Shown piece after piece: positions 16,452 to 25,479 of a DNA stretch of 64,000 nucleotides (the first letter of the stretch is position 1; each line of letters starts with the position of its first letter). Both the position numbers and the translations under genes were made by a program. This DNA is from Macondimonas sp045864775 (GTDB lineage Bacteria > Pseudomonadota > Gammaproteobacteria > UBA5335), in the NCBI GenBank assembly GCA_045864775.1, contig BTVR01000002.1, positions 248,001-312,000 of the forward strand. Direction: 5' to 3'. A model generated the notes under the pieces. The model was not told where the DNA came from and searched no databases. It saw only the letters and a list, made by a program, of their open reading frames with translations.

Positions 16452-17113
16452 TCGATCTGGCCTTCTTTGGTTTTGAACAGGCGACCGAGCCGCGGCAGGA
16501 AGGCCGGCACATCGCTCGCGTAGCGTCGATACTGATCCCCGAACGCCGTCTCGATCTCGCGTTCCTCCTGCTTGGCGAGCCGCCAGTACATGACGAGCAG
16601 GATCGGCAGCATCACGCCCGTCACCAGGGTGGGCCACTGCAGGAAAAATCCGATCAGCACAAGGACGAAGCCCACGTACTGCGGATGTCGCACGTGGGCG
16701 TAGGGCCCGGTCGTGGCAAGGGCGCCGGCGCGCTGAGCCTCGTGCAGCACTCGCCAGCCGGAGGCGATCAGCCAGAATCCGGCACCGATCAGGACATAGC
16801 TCAACAGGTGGAATGGATTGAGGTGGGGATCTCCGGACCAGCCGAAAAGTGCGGGCCAGATATGGCCCGCGTCGTGGGACAGGGGGTCCAGCCCGGGAAA
16901 GCGATTGCCCAGCCAGCCCGCCAGCAGGTAGAGCGTCAGCGGGAAACCGTACATCTCCACGAACAGCGCGACGATGAAGGCCGAGAAGGCACCAAGCGAG
17001 CGCCAGTCGCGGGCCGTCGCCGGCTTGAAGAAGCTCAGGGCAAAAAGGATGAAGATGCCGGCGTTCACCAGGGCCAGGAACCAGAGCCCATAGGCAGGCG
17101 GGTCACCGACCAT
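16448..17113 (-). CDS. Isoprenylcysteine/phospholipid methyltransferase-like membrane protein
   Basis: 221 residues from MVGDPPAYGLWFLALV (longer frames upstream are possible). Five to six membrane helices. The C-terminal ICMT/PEMT motif LATTGPYAHVRHPQYVGFVLVLIGF is followed by a conserved E-E pair in KQEEREIETAFG, the SAM-binding half of this family. Such genes are often next to copper ATPases, but the substrate is unknown. Overlaps the DUF2933 gene by 11 bp. Confidence 0.88.
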   Translation of the reverse strand: MVGDPPAYGLWFLALVNAGIFILFALSFFKPATARDWRSLGAFSAFIVALFVEMYGFPLTLYLLAGWLGNRFPGLDPLSHDAGHIWPALFGWSGDPHLNPFHLLSYVLIGAGFWLIASGWRVLHEAQRAGALATTGPYAHVRHPQYVGFVLVLIGFFLQWPTLVTGVMLPILLVMYWRLAKQEEREIETAFGDQYRRYASDVPAFLPRLGRLFKTKEGQIE

Positions 17114-17357
17114 CGCGATCGCCCTCCTTGCGATGGTCATCGTGCGCGCCATGACCGCTATGACCGCCATGACCGCGGTGCATGAAGAAATGCATGCCGA
17201 CGCAGATCAGCAGAGGCAGCAAAAGGGGGAGCGCCCCGAGCAGGTGCGCCCGATGCTCCAGCCACAGGAAGAGCCCCGCAATGAAGAGAAAGACGCACAG
17301 GGTGAGGACAGCCGGGCTGCGCCACGCTCCTCGCTTCCGACCAGGGATTCCGCTCAT
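17103..17357 (-). CDS. DUF2933 small membrane protein
   Basis: 84 residues from MSGIPGRKRGAW. Two membrane helices (VLTLCVFLFIAGLFLWLEH and LGALPLLLPLLICVGMHFF) then a His/Gly-rich tail (MHRGHGGHSGHGAHDDH) likely to bind copper. First gene of the leftward copper operon, about 100 bp from the CopR box. DUF2933 is a family of unknown function common in copper loci. Confidence 0.88.
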   Translation of the reverse strand: MSGIPGRKRGAWRSPAVLTLCVFLFIAGLFLWLEHRAHLLGALPLLLPLLICVGMHFFMHRGHGGHSGHGAHDDHRKEGDRDGR

Positions 17358-17453
17358 CTCGACGCTCCAGAGGGTGTGTTTGACGGTCGATGGGACGGCC
17401 ATGACGACATGCCGATCGTAGGAATGGCGCGCTGTCGGGCCAGTTACGCGTCG

Positions 17454-17469
17454 ATTACAATCATGTAAT
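17454..17469. promoter_or_regulatory. CopR/CusR-type operator (cop box)
   Basis: ATTACA-ATCA-TGTAAT, a perfect 6-bp inverted repeat with a 4-bp centre. It lies between the divergent copper operon (leftward) and copR (rightward), where CopR-type regulators bind similar inverted repeats. It is the only strong palindrome in this 220-bp gap and probably activates both units. Confidence 0.8.
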
Positions 17470-17577
17470 GTTTCAGTCACCTTCGTGGCAGCTTTGCCTC
17501 GCTACAGTGAAGGGCAATCTCAGGAACCGCGTCCTGACGTGCCAGAGGCGCCGAACCGGCGCATGCGTGGACTTACG

Positions 17578-18258
17578 ATGAAACTTCTGGTTGTCGAAGA
17601 CGAGCACAAGACTGCGGACTACGTACGCCAAGGGCTTACCGAGGCCGGGTTCGTTGTCGACTTGGCGCGCGATGGGCCCGATGGCCTGCACTTGGCCACG
17701 ACCGAGCACTACGACCTGATCGTGCTCGACGTCATGCTCCCGGGCATTGATGGGCGGAAGGTCCTGCAGTCCATTCGCGCCACCGGCAACCAGGTTCCGG
17801 TGCTTTTCCTGACCGCCCGCAGCAGTGTCGACGATCGCGTCCAAGGGCTGGAACTGGGGGCCGATGACTACCTGATCAAACCATTCGCGTTCTCGGAGCT
17901 GCTTGCACGCGTGCGGACCCTGTTGCGCAGGGGAGGCTCGCCCGCGCCTCACGACCGCATTCAGATCGCCGATCTGGAGCTGGACCTTGCGCGCCGGCGC
18001 GCCATCCGGGCCGGGCACCGTATCACCCTGACCAGCAAGGAATTCGCCTTGCTCGAACTACTGGCACGACGCCAAGGTGAAGTGCTGCCGCGTTCGCTGA
18101 TCGCCTCGCAAGTCTGGGACATGAATTTCGACAGCGACACCAATGTCATCGACGTCGCAATCCGGCGGTTGCGCGCCAAGATAGACGACAGCTACGAGCC
18201 CAAGCTCATCCAGACCGTGCGCGGCATGGGGTACACGCTGGACATCCCGGATGCCTGA
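17578..18258 (+). CDS. copR: Copper response regulator CopR/CusR (OmpR family)
   Basis: 226 residues. Receiver domain with phospho-acceptor D51 in LIVLDVMLPG, TAR at about 85 and the conserved lysine in YLIKPFAF; then an OmpR-type winged helix ending RRLRAKIDDSYEPKLIQTVRGMGY. The CopR/CusR N-terminus MKLLVVEDEHKTADYV fixes the start. Overlaps copS by 8 bp. It should act through the cop box upstream. Confidence 0.95.
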   Translation: MKLLVVEDEHKTADYVRQGLTEAGFVVDLARDGPDGLHLATTEHYDLIVLDVMLPGIDGRKVLQSIRATGNQVPVLFLTARSSVDDRVQGLELGADDYLIKPFAFSELLARVRTLLRRGGSPAPHDRIQIADLELDLARRRAIRAGHRITLTSKEFALLELLARRQGEVLPRSLIASQVWDMNFDSDTNVIDVAIRRLRAKIDDSYEPKLIQTVRGMGYTLDIPDA

Positions 18259-19663
18259 CAGGCTCGCATTTCTTCGCCGCCCGGCGTCGCTCTCGTCGCG
18301 GGTGACCGGGCTGGTCGGCATCGCGATGATGGTGGTGTTCCTGATCTTCAACTGGATCAGCGTGCGATCGCTGGAGCGGCATTTCGCCGAGATGGACGAG
18401 GAGGAACTGGGCGTGATCTCCAGTTCGGTCATCCGGGCATTGGGAGAGGTGCGCGACGGAAGCGATGAACAGGCCCTGCGCCGTGCCGTTCGAGGGCATC
18501 ACGGCGTTTACTACTTTGTCGCCGACGCCGCCGGAAAGACGCTCTATGCCCCGAAGGATGGCCCGGACATGGCGAGCTTCGCCCAGCGCGTGCCTCCCGT
18601 CCCTCTCAGGGGAAAGCACAGCATGACGATCTGGGAGGAGGACGGCAAATCCTATCGTGGTGGCGTTGTTGTTGCTGGCGGCGACGCCGACCTGGGCGAG
18701 GTCTACACGATTGCGGTGGCCATGGATATCGGCGGCCATCTCGACTTCATCAAGAGCTTCCAGCGCATCCAATGGTGGACCATTTGCGTGGTCATGTGCA
18801 TCGCGATCCTGGTGGCCTGGTTCGCTGTCCGATGGGGGCACATTCCGATCCGCAGGGCCAATGAAAAGATTCGCGCCATCACCTCCTCGAAACTGTATCT
18901 GCGGTTGGATCCCAAGTCCGTCCCGATCGAGCTGGAGGAAACCATCGCCTCGTTCAACGACATGTTGGGGCGCATCGAAGACGGTTTCGAACAGTTGGCG
19001 AATTTCTCCGCCGACATCGCCCACGAGTTGCGCACGCCCGTCACCAACTTGATGACGCAAACGGAGGTGGTGCTCGGCCAGGCCCGATCGGCCGATGAGT
19101 ATCGGGAGATTCTCTACTCCAACCTGGAAGAGTTCGGGCGGCTGAACCGCACGATCAACGACATGCTCTTCCTTGCGCAGACCGAGAACGATCCGGGAAA
19201 CCTGAATCTGGAGAGCGTGAACTTGAAGGACGCCATCCAGGGGTTGTTCGAGTACTTCGAGGCCCTGGTCGAGGAACGGGGCGTGAAACTCGAGGTTCGC
19301 GGTCAGAGCGTTCCGGTTCGTGGCGACCGGGAGATGCTGCGTCGGGCCCTCAGCAACCTGATCTCCAATGCGATCCGATATACACCCAACGGCCGAACGA
19401 TCACGGTGAGATTCATGCAGAACGATCGGGACGTCGTGATCAGCGTGGAGAACCCCGGTGAGAAGATCCCGACCGAGGAGCTCTCGCGAATATTCAATCG
19501 CTTCTATCGGGTGGATCATGCCGCGCACAGGAAGGGTGAAGGCGCCGGCCTGGGGTTGGCCATCGTCAAGTCCATCGTCGAGGCGCATGGCGGGTCGGTC
19601 AGCGTATTGTCCGACGAGAGGATGACCAAGTTCATCATCCTTTTGCCGCTGGCCGATGGTTGA
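18251..19663 (+). CDS. copS: Copper sensor histidine kinase CopS/CusS
   Basis: 470 residues. Membrane helix at about 18-37, periplasmic sensor, second helix at about 174-195, HAMP, HisKA with H258 (DIAHELRTPVTN), N-box NLISNAIRYT and G-box GEGAGLGLAIVKSIVEAHGG. CusS-family length and order. It senses periplasmic Cu(I)/Ag(I) and phosphorylates CopR. Confidence 0.95.
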   Translation: MPDRLAFLRRPASLSSRVTGLVGIAMMVVFLIFNWISVRSLERHFAEMDEEELGVISSSVIRALGEVRDGSDEQALRRAVRGHHGVYYFVADAAGKTLYAPKDGPDMASFAQRVPPVPLRGKHSMTIWEEDGKSYRGGVVVAGGDADLGEVYTIAVAMDIGGHLDFIKSFQRIQWWTICVVMCIAILVAWFAVRWGHIPIRRANEKIRAITSSKLYLRLDPKSVPIELEETIASFNDMLGRIEDGFEQLANFSADIAHELRTPVTNLMTQTEVVLGQARSADEYREILYSNLEEFGRLNRTINDMLFLAQTENDPGNLNLESVNLKDAIQGLFEYFEALVEERGVKLEVRGQSVPVRGDREMLRRALSNLISNAIRYTPNGRTITVRFMQNDRDVVISVENPGEKIPTEELSRIFNRFYRVDHAAHRKGEGAGLGLAIVKSIVEAHGGSVSVLSDERMTKFIILLPLADG

Positions 19664-19820
19664 GACGCACGCCCTTCATCGGCACGTATAAGCGGCCTGC
19701 TTGATTATTGGGAAGGCTTGATGCCGCATCGCCTCCTTCAGACTTCGCCATATCGAGGGCTGCCGCTGCGCCCTGCCGAAGCCAATCCATGCCGCGCGTT
19801 CCCAACTGACTCGCCAAGGA

Positions 19821-21074
19821 TCAATGGCGAGGACAACTGCAGAATCGGGCACCTCGTTCTGGCCAGAGTCGTGAAAGGCCGAGTGTCATCATGAGCGAAG
19901 ACAGGGCCAGTGCCCAGACGATGACAAACTGCCTGTCCGCGCTGATGACGGCGACGGCGAGCGGTGCCAGTGCCGGTCCCAGGCTGGTAGCCGATTGCTG
20001 CAGACCGAGCCTCGCTCCGGAAGGTGTTCCTTCGCCACCGATCCAGAGGCTGGTTAACAGCCGCAGGCTGGCGCCGGCCCAGCCGGCCATTGCAACAAGA
20101 ACCGCAATTGCGACCGGGCTCCTTGCCATCGGAAACAAGAGCAGGGAGGTGCTGAACAGCGTCAGCATCAGGAAGGCCAGCGCTCTAGGGCTCGCAATCA
20201 ACCAGGGAAAGTAGACGTGGAAGAGTTGGGCGGCGAGCATCGCAAAACCACAAAGAGCAAGCATCCCTGCCACGTGCTCTCGCGAGAGAATGAGTTGACT
20301 GCCAGGCACGAGCAATACCATATGAAGAACGGCGAGGCCGCTCGTGCCCAGCAGCGTGAGGGTTAGCAGTCCAAGCGCTCCGGCTGGTGTCGGCCGGTTC
20401 CCGCAGGCCTCGGCGCGATAGCCCGTCGAGCGTGGTGGCAGGCAAGCAAAAAGCATTAACCCTGCGGTGAGTCCGATGATCAAAGCGACCATCGCCAGAG
20501 GCAGGGTTGGCAGGAAGCGCGTCGAAAGCTCACCGAACAGTGGACCCAACATGTCGCCTAGAAAGACGAAGGCTGTCAGCCAGGTGAATCTTCTCGCTTG
20601 AGTGCCCCTATCGCCGGCACCGAGACTGGCTGCAAGTAGCGCCAAAGGGATGATGGCAGCGGAGCAGGCGCCAGCCAGCGCGCGCAGCACATACAACCAT
20701 GCCAGTGGTGTTGCTCCGGTCGCGGTTGTCGCCAGCGCGAGGATGACGAGCGTGGTGCGCAGCAGGATGCGATAGTCGTAGCGGTCAGCAAGCCAGCCCC
20801 ACAATGGCGCCAGCAGCAAGGCACCCACGGGATGAGCGGCTGCCAGTCCGGCAGTGTGGAAGCCTTGTGAATCGACAGTTGATTCACCGAGGCCCTCCCG
20901 GACGAGATCAGGAAGAAAGGCAAGGACGCCCGTCTGACTGGCCCCGGCGGCGGCCACGGCGATGAGGAGTAGCGCGAAATCGCTTGGTCCCGATTCCCCT
21001 TGGCGCGAACGGGTCAGCGACTTGCCTGAGCGCTCTCCTTGTCGTGCGTAGGCGTATCGATGACTCGTGTCCAT
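19821..21074 (-). CDS. MFS transporter
   Basis: 417 residues with about twelve membrane helices and the MFS loop 2-3 motif GWLADRYDYRILLRT. Resembles drug or metabolite exporters of the DHA1/YfcJ type. No substrate can be inferred. No clear ribosome binding site precedes the ATG; the following residues before the first helix are basic and polar. It lies 128 bp beyond the adhP stop on the same strand, after copS in the opposite orientation. Confidence 0.85.
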   Translation of the reverse strand: MDTSHRYAYARQGERSGKSLTRSRQGESGPSDFALLLIAVAAAGASQTGVLAFLPDLVREGLGESTVDSQGFHTAGLAAAHPVGALLLAPLWGWLADRYDYRILLRTTLVILALATTATGATPLAWLYVLRALAGACSAAIIPLALLAASLGAGDRGTQARRFTWLTAFVFLGDMLGPLFGELSTRFLPTLPLAMVALIIGLTAGLMLFACLPPRSTGYRAEACGNRPTPAGALGLLTLTLLGTSGLAVLHMVLLVPGSQLILSREHVAGMLALCGFAMLAAQLFHVYFPWLIASPRALAFLMLTLFSTSLLLFPMARSPVAIAVLVAMAGWAGASLRLLTSLWIGGEGTPSGARLGLQQSATSLGPALAPLAVAVISADRQFVIVWALALSSLMMTLGLSRLWPERGARFCSCPRH

Positions 21075-21202
21075 GCATAAACGATGCTTGATGATCGAGA
21101 AGGGTTCGAGGCGTCCAACGTCGCCGCACCCTCGCCGACGACGACCTGAGAGGCGCCGAGGCGACTGAAAATGGTTCGGGACGGCCGCCCGCTCCCCGGT
21201 TA

Positions 21203-22228
21203 TCAGCCGAGATCGAGCACGATCCTTCCTTCGATATCGCCCTCGTGCATGCGTGCGAAAATGTCGTTGATCTTCTCAAGCTTCTCTGTATGCACGGTGG
21301 CATGAACCTTCCCTTCCCCAGCGAAGGCGAGAGCCTCTTGGAGATCGAGACGGGTTCCAACGATTGATCCCCGGATGGTGATCCCGTTGAGTACGGTATC
21401 GAAGATCGATATCGGGAAATCTCCAGGGGGGAGTCCGTTGAGCGTCACCACGCCTCCACGACGGACCATGCCCAGGGCCTGTTGGAATGCCTTGGTCGAG
21501 ACCGCCGTGACGAGAACTCCTTGGGCGCCGCCGATCTCCTTGCGGATGCGAGCGCCGGGATCTTCGTTGCGAGCATTGACCGTGAACGTCGCACCCAGTC
21601 TTGAGGCCAGCGCAAGCTTGCGGTCGTCGATATCGACCGCGACGACATTCAGCCCCATCGCCTTAGCGAACTGCACCGCCATGTGGCCCAAGCCACCGAT
21701 GCCGGAGATGGCGACCCAGTCGCCTGGCTTGGTCTTGGTCACCTTGAGGGCCTTGTACACCGTCACTCCGGCGCATAGCACGGGGGCGATCTCGACGAAG
21801 CCGACGTTCGCCGGCAAGAGGCCCACATAGTTGGCGTCCGCAAGGACATACTCTGCGAAGCTGCCGTTGATGGAATAGCCGGTATTGATCTGTTGTTCGC
21901 AGAGCGTTTCCCAGCCTCCGAGGCAGTGCACGCAGTGTCCACAGGCACTGTAGAGCCAGGGCACTCCCACTCGATCGCCTTCCCGAAGGTGGCCGACTCC
22001 GGGGCCGACCGCCACCACGTCCCCCACGCCCTCATGTCCCGGAATGAACGGCGGTGTCGGCTTGATGGGCCAGTCACCCTCGGCGGCATGGAGATCGGTA
22101 TGGCATACACCAGACGCCGCGATCTTCACGAGAATCTGTCCGCGGCCGACGGATGGCACTGGGGTTTCCTCGATGACGAGGGGCTCCCCAAATGCGCGGA
22201 CCACTGCAGCTTTCATGGTTTTTTGCAT
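21203..22228 (-). CDS. adhP: Zinc-dependent alcohol dehydrogenase (AdhP-like)
   Basis: 341 residues, medium-chain dehydrogenase. Catalytic zinc ligands C42 and the GHE at 64-66; structural zinc cysteines 96, 99, 102, 110 (CGHCVHC...LC). The NAD-binding motif GIGGLG is at about 176, with VDIDDRK downstream favouring NAD. Oxidises or reduces small alcohols and aldehydes. A GAGGA ribosome binding site precedes the ATG. Confidence 0.94.
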   Translation of the reverse strand: MQKTMKAAVVRAFGEPLVIEETPVPSVGRGQILVKIAASGVCHTDLHAAEGDWPIKPTPPFIPGHEGVGDVVAVGPGVGHLREGDRVGVPWLYSACGHCVHCLGGWETLCEQQINTGYSINGSFAEYVLADANYVGLLPANVGFVEIAPVLCAGVTVYKALKVTKTKPGDWVAISGIGGLGHMAVQFAKAMGLNVVAVDIDDRKLALASRLGATFTVNARNEDPGARIRKEIGGAQGVLVTAVSTKAFQQALGMVRRGGVVTLNGLPPGDFPISIFDTVLNGITIRGSIVGTRLDLQEALAFAGEGKVHATVHTEKLEKINDIFARMHEGDIEGRIVLDLG

Positions 22229-22583
22229 GACGTCCTCGCCTAAGTTGTTGGATTCATGGCTAGAGAATGGCGATCAAGCGATTCTCAATCGCCGGGTGCT
22301 CAAGCTTCGTTCGATATGGATGGCGGTTCGTGAGGTCCAAGCCGCATTCGCACACGAGCGCCCCTCAGCAATCTCCGCGCAAAGCGGGCGAAGTCTGAGT
22401 GATTCATCGGTCTTGGGCAGTGCGTGAAGGCCGCTCGGGGTAGCGGTTTCACGTTAAGAGGGCAAATCTGTCGGAGACATGACCCGAGTATTACGGTATG
22501 GAAATCACCAAGTCATGTAGGCAGCGTTGATATCGAATGTGCCGTGAAGCGAAAGAGCGAGTTCTTCCTGTGGCAGACATCCG
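22229..22583. other. Non-coding gap between cargo island and transfer region
   Basis: 355 bp without a credible gene on either strand. It contains the adhP upstream region and then AT-richer sequence (for example GTATTACGGTATGGAAATC near 22491) next to the traI stop. No terminator, transposase end or att-like repeat could be recognised, though this is the cargo/backbone junction. Confidence 0.5.
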
Positions 22584-24416
22584 TTAGCTCTTAAGGAGTG
22601 AGAGATAGGGATTGTTCGGGGGAAGCTGCTCGAAAAATCCATGTGGATTGTCGAGCAGGTAGCCATGCAGTCGCCGCGACTTGCGTTGGCCCGTGACCTC
22701 GCATGTCCAGATGTTCAGGCCACTGTCCTGCTTGCGATGGAGTTGCAGCTTCTCGAACCGCTTCTGCAGCCACCGCCAATCAGCCATGCCCTCCTGCTTG
22801 GCGAGAAGGGCCGTCTGCGGATGCTCCTGCGCGTAGCGCTGGAATACCCCGGGGCTGACCAGGTATGCGGTGTCCGCAACGGTATGTACCAGCGCCTTCG
22901 CGTCATTGATGATGAGCTTGCGCGATCGGATGGCCCGGATGAGCCATTCGATGAAGTGCTCGCCCGAGGGTTCTTGCGCGTGACCGCTCGCCTCGGGGGC
23001 GGCGTGCGTCGGAGTCAGCGTCTTGGCGGCGGTCTGGCCGGCTGGCTTCGCGAAGGCCGACGCCATGGCATCGGTGGCGGTAGGCTCAGAAGCGGCGAAC
23101 AGTTCGAGTAGCGCATCCACTCCGTCCGCGGCGGTCGGCTCGGCAGGCGGATCCCTTGCCGTTGACCCACTGGTGGCAGGCGGCGACAAATGCACGGGGG
23201 TCTCAATACGCATGCCTGCCACGCCCGGCGCGTCGGCCGTGGCGCTGGCCGGTTCCGGTGCGGTGTCCTGCTCCACTTGGACCGTACCGTCGTAGGGTGC
23301 GGGCCGTTCGGCCGATTCCCAGATCAGAGCGGGCGACAGCTTGAGGAAGGTGAAGCTGTGCGACCAGCCTGTGTCGCTGGTGACGGTCGCCTTCCAGATG
23401 GCCTTGCCATCGGCCGTCGCTTGCGCGATCCCGTGATCCTGCAGCACATTGAACACCGACGTGTTGTTGGCCGGGATGCCGTCCACGCCTTGTGCCAGCA
23501 GATGGGCGCGCAGCTTGTCGCTGACCGTCTTGCTGACCAACCACAAAGCATCCTGCGTCAACCACCCGTCCGAGGCCTGGGGCTGGTTGAGCTTGAACTC
23601 CTCCTTGAGCAGGTAGCGCAGGCCATCCAATAGTTTGCGCTGGAGCGCGTGGCGCGGCGCGGCCAGCGCCTTGCTGGGATCGCCGCCCAGCTCTTGCGCC
23701 ACCGAGGCCTGGTCGGCCAGCCGCACCAGCTCGCCCAGCGTGCCGGCGTGCTCGTACTGGCCGGCCAGCACGTACAGCAGCGCGGCCCACAGGTCCGGAT
23801 ACCCGCTGAGCCAGTCGAGGATGTACCGGTCGAGCAGCTGGGTGTAGAGCAGCCCGGTGGCGGCGCTGTGCAGCCGGTACTCGCGCTCCTTGCGATACCG
23901 GAAGCGATATGGGCGTTTCAGCGGCCCGTGCCACGGATGCCAGGCGGTTCCGTCTGCGTACTCGACGTACAGGTCGACTGCCACCTTGCCGATGTCGTGC
24001 AGCAAGGCGGCGTAGGCGGCTCCGGCGGTCCACGCCTCGGCCTGCGCGGCCTGGATCTCGGGCGGTGCGCCCGCGGGCAGCAGATGGGACTGCCGCAGCT
24101 TCAAGGCATAGGCCACGATTTCCAGCCCGTGGTCGAGCATGCCACCCGGGTAGGCGTGGTGATGGCTTTCGGAGGCGGGAAAGGCTTGCACCAGCTCGGC
24201 GTATCGTTCCAGTGGCGCCAGGTACAGCGACGCGAACTGCTTGCGCGAGAGCGAGGTTCGCTGCCAGATGTGTTCCAGCAGTCGCTGCCGGCGCGAGGTC
24301 GCCAGCAGCGACGCGGCCGACGCCGGCCGCGTTAGCCCTTTGGGAGGCTCGCTGACGGGCGTAGGCGACGGGCCGGTGGTCGGGTGAGTCCGTTTGCGCT
24401 GGAACAAGGAGAGCAT
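22584..24416 (-). CDS. traI: TraI, MobH-family relaxase
   Basis: 610 residues. The N-terminal TraI_2 domain has the three-histidine motif H85-H87 followed by YPGGMLDHGLEI (H96) and an HD pair at 140-141 (LLHDIGK), diagnostic of MobH relaxases of PFGI-1/SXT-class ICEs. A low-complexity linker (about 380-480) leads to the C-terminal TraI-associated winged domain (EHFIEWLIRAIRSRKLIIN). It nicks oriT and pilots the strand with TraD. An ICE backbone gene. Confidence 0.95.
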   Translation of the reverse strand: MLSLFQRKRTHPTTGPSPTPVSEPPKGLTRPASAASLLATSRRQRLLEHIWQRTSLSRKQFASLYLAPLERYAELVQAFPASESHHHAYPGGMLDHGLEIVAYALKLRQSHLLPAGAPPEIQAAQAEAWTAGAAYAALLHDIGKVAVDLYVEYADGTAWHPWHGPLKRPYRFRYRKEREYRLHSAATGLLYTQLLDRYILDWLSGYPDLWAALLYVLAGQYEHAGTLGELVRLADQASVAQELGGDPSKALAAPRHALQRKLLDGLRYLLKEEFKLNQPQASDGWLTQDALWLVSKTVSDKLRAHLLAQGVDGIPANNTSVFNVLQDHGIAQATADGKAIWKATVTSDTGWSHSFTFLKLSPALIWESAERPAPYDGTVQVEQDTAPEPASATADAPGVAGMRIETPVHLSPPATSGSTARDPPAEPTAADGVDALLELFAASEPTATDAMASAFAKPAGQTAAKTLTPTHAAPEASGHAQEPSGEHFIEWLIRAIRSRKLIINDAKALVHTVADTAYLVSPGVFQRYAQEHPQTALLAKQEGMADWRWLQKRFEKLQLHRKQDSGLNIWTCEVTGQRKSRRLHGYLLDNPHGFFEQLPPNNPYLSLLKS

Positions 24417-24560
24417 GCTGAAACCCGAGTGATGGGCCGACAGGGAGAACCTTTTCGCCTTTTTGGGTAGGGCCTTTCCCCTTGACCCCGTTCCCTTCGC
24501 CCCTTGCCGGCCCTTTGGCCTTGACCCTTTGCGTATAGGGCAGCGACGGTTCGGATGCCT
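24417..24560 (-). promoter_or_regulatory. Repeat-rich leader of traI
   Basis: On the plus strand CCTTGACCC occurs at 24479-24487 and 24519-24527, exactly 40 bp apart, with CCCCTTGCC and CCCTTCGCCCC between. The minus strand is correspondingly a string of AAGG/GGGG units just upstream of the relaxase ATG. Possible binding sites for a regulator or part of oriT; nothing in the sequence decides between these. Confidence 0.4.
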
Positions 24561-24615
24561 GGATCAAAGCGATACCCGGCAGCCCGGCATCTTGGGCGGT
24601 CACGCCGAGGGTCGA

Positions 24616-24644
24616 TTGACGTGGTAAGGAAATTTCCTTACCAT
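24616..24644 (+). promoter_or_regulatory. prlF-yhaV promoter with overlapping palindromic operator
   Basis: TTGACG (24616-24621), 17-bp spacer, TACCAT (24639-24644). The perfect 20-bp palindrome GGTAAGGAAATTTCCTTACC (24623-24642) fills the spacer and -10 box, as expected for autorepression by the AbrB-like antitoxin. Confidence 0.85.
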
Positions 24645-24670
24645 GCAACCGTTGAAACAGGAACCCGACC

Positions 24671-24991
24671 ATGCCGACCGTCCGCGAGCAGGCCACCATC
24701 ACCTCCAAGGGGCAGATCACCCTCCCCAAGCCGATCCGGCAGGCGCTGGGTGTCGACGCTGGCGGCAAGGTGGACTTCGAGCTGCGCGAGGACGGCCAGG
24801 TCGTGGTCAGCCGCGCCGAGGCGGAGCACGAGGATCCGGCCATTGGGGCCTTCCTGGGCCTGCTGGCCGAGGACATCCAGGCCGGGCGACACATCCGCGG
24901 CCTGCCCGACGAACTGGCGCGGGCCATGCTGGCGCAAGTCGGTCGCGACGACGGCCTGGGTGAGGAGATCGAAGGCGAAGTGGCGCTCTGA
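24671..24991 (+). CDS. prlF: PrlF-family antitoxin (AbrB-type DNA-binding)
   Basis: 106 residues. The SpoVT/AbrB swapped-hairpin motif TITSKGQITLPKPIRQALGV is at residues 9-28, followed by the acidic PrlF C-terminus. It neutralises YhaV and represses its own operon. Its stop overlaps the yhaV start (TGATG). Likely a stabilisation module of the ICE. Confidence 0.93.
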   Translation: MPTVREQATITSKGQITLPKPIRQALGVDAGGKVDFELREDGQVVVSRAEAEHEDPAIGAFLGLLAEDIQAGRHIRGLPDELARAMLAQVGRDDGLGEEIEGEVAL

Positions 24992-25467
24992 TGCAGCGGC
25001 ACGGCTGGACGCTGCTGTTCCACGCGTGCGTGGTCGAGCAGTTGCAGAAGCTCCACGCCGCCGCGCAGCGCGCCGAGCAGAACGAACCGGAGGGGTTCGA
25101 GTCGAACGCCAACGTCAAGCTGTTCCGGGGGTTGAGCCAGTTGATGCTGGAGACCGTGCCGACTGATCCGGCTCGGGACGAGTATCGCCAGGGCAACACC
25201 CTGGGACCAGCCCACCGCCACTGGCGGCGGGCCAAGATCGGAAGACGGTTCCGGCTGTTCTTCCGGTACGACTCCAAGGCGAAGGTGATCGTCTACGCCT
25301 GGGTCAACGACGAAACGACGCTGCGGTCGTCGGGCAGCAAGTCCGATCCGTATGCGGTCTTCAAAAAAGATGCTGGGCCGCGGAAATCCGCCCGACGACT
25401 GGAACGCATTGGTGGCCGTAGCCCGACAGGATTGGAGCAAACTGGAGTAGCCATCCCACGCATGTAG
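24991..25467 (+). CDS. yhaV: YhaV-family ribonuclease toxin
   Basis: 158 residues. N-terminal GWTLLFHACVVEQLQKL, the central LGPAHRHWRRAKIGRRFRLFFR block and AWVNDETTLRSSGSKSDPY match YhaV, a RelE-superfamily ribosome-dependent mRNA/rRNA nuclease. Translationally coupled to prlF. Confidence 0.93.
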   Translation: MQRHGWTLLFHACVVEQLQKLHAAAQRAEQNEPEGFESNANVKLFRGLSQLMLETVPTDPARDEYRQGNTLGPAHRHWRRAKIGRRFRLFFRYDSKAKVIVYAWVNDETTLRSSGSKSDPYAVFKKDAGPRKSARRLERIGGRSPTGLEQTGVAIPRM

Positions 25468-25479
25468 CAGGTGACGACG

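Noticed and set aside
14166..16523. 785-codon plus-strand open frame opposite copB
   Set aside because: It is the antisense shadow of a clear P-type ATPase in GC-rich DNA; its translation is His/Arg/Gln-rich with no domain.
22229..22583. ICE attachment site at the cargo/backbone junction
   Set aside because: No tRNA 3' end, integrase or direct repeat was found; the junction is internal to the element.
24991..25467. Transfer function for the small genes between traI and traG
   Set aside because: The pair has complete PrlF and YhaV signatures and its own operator, so toxin-antitoxin is the better call.
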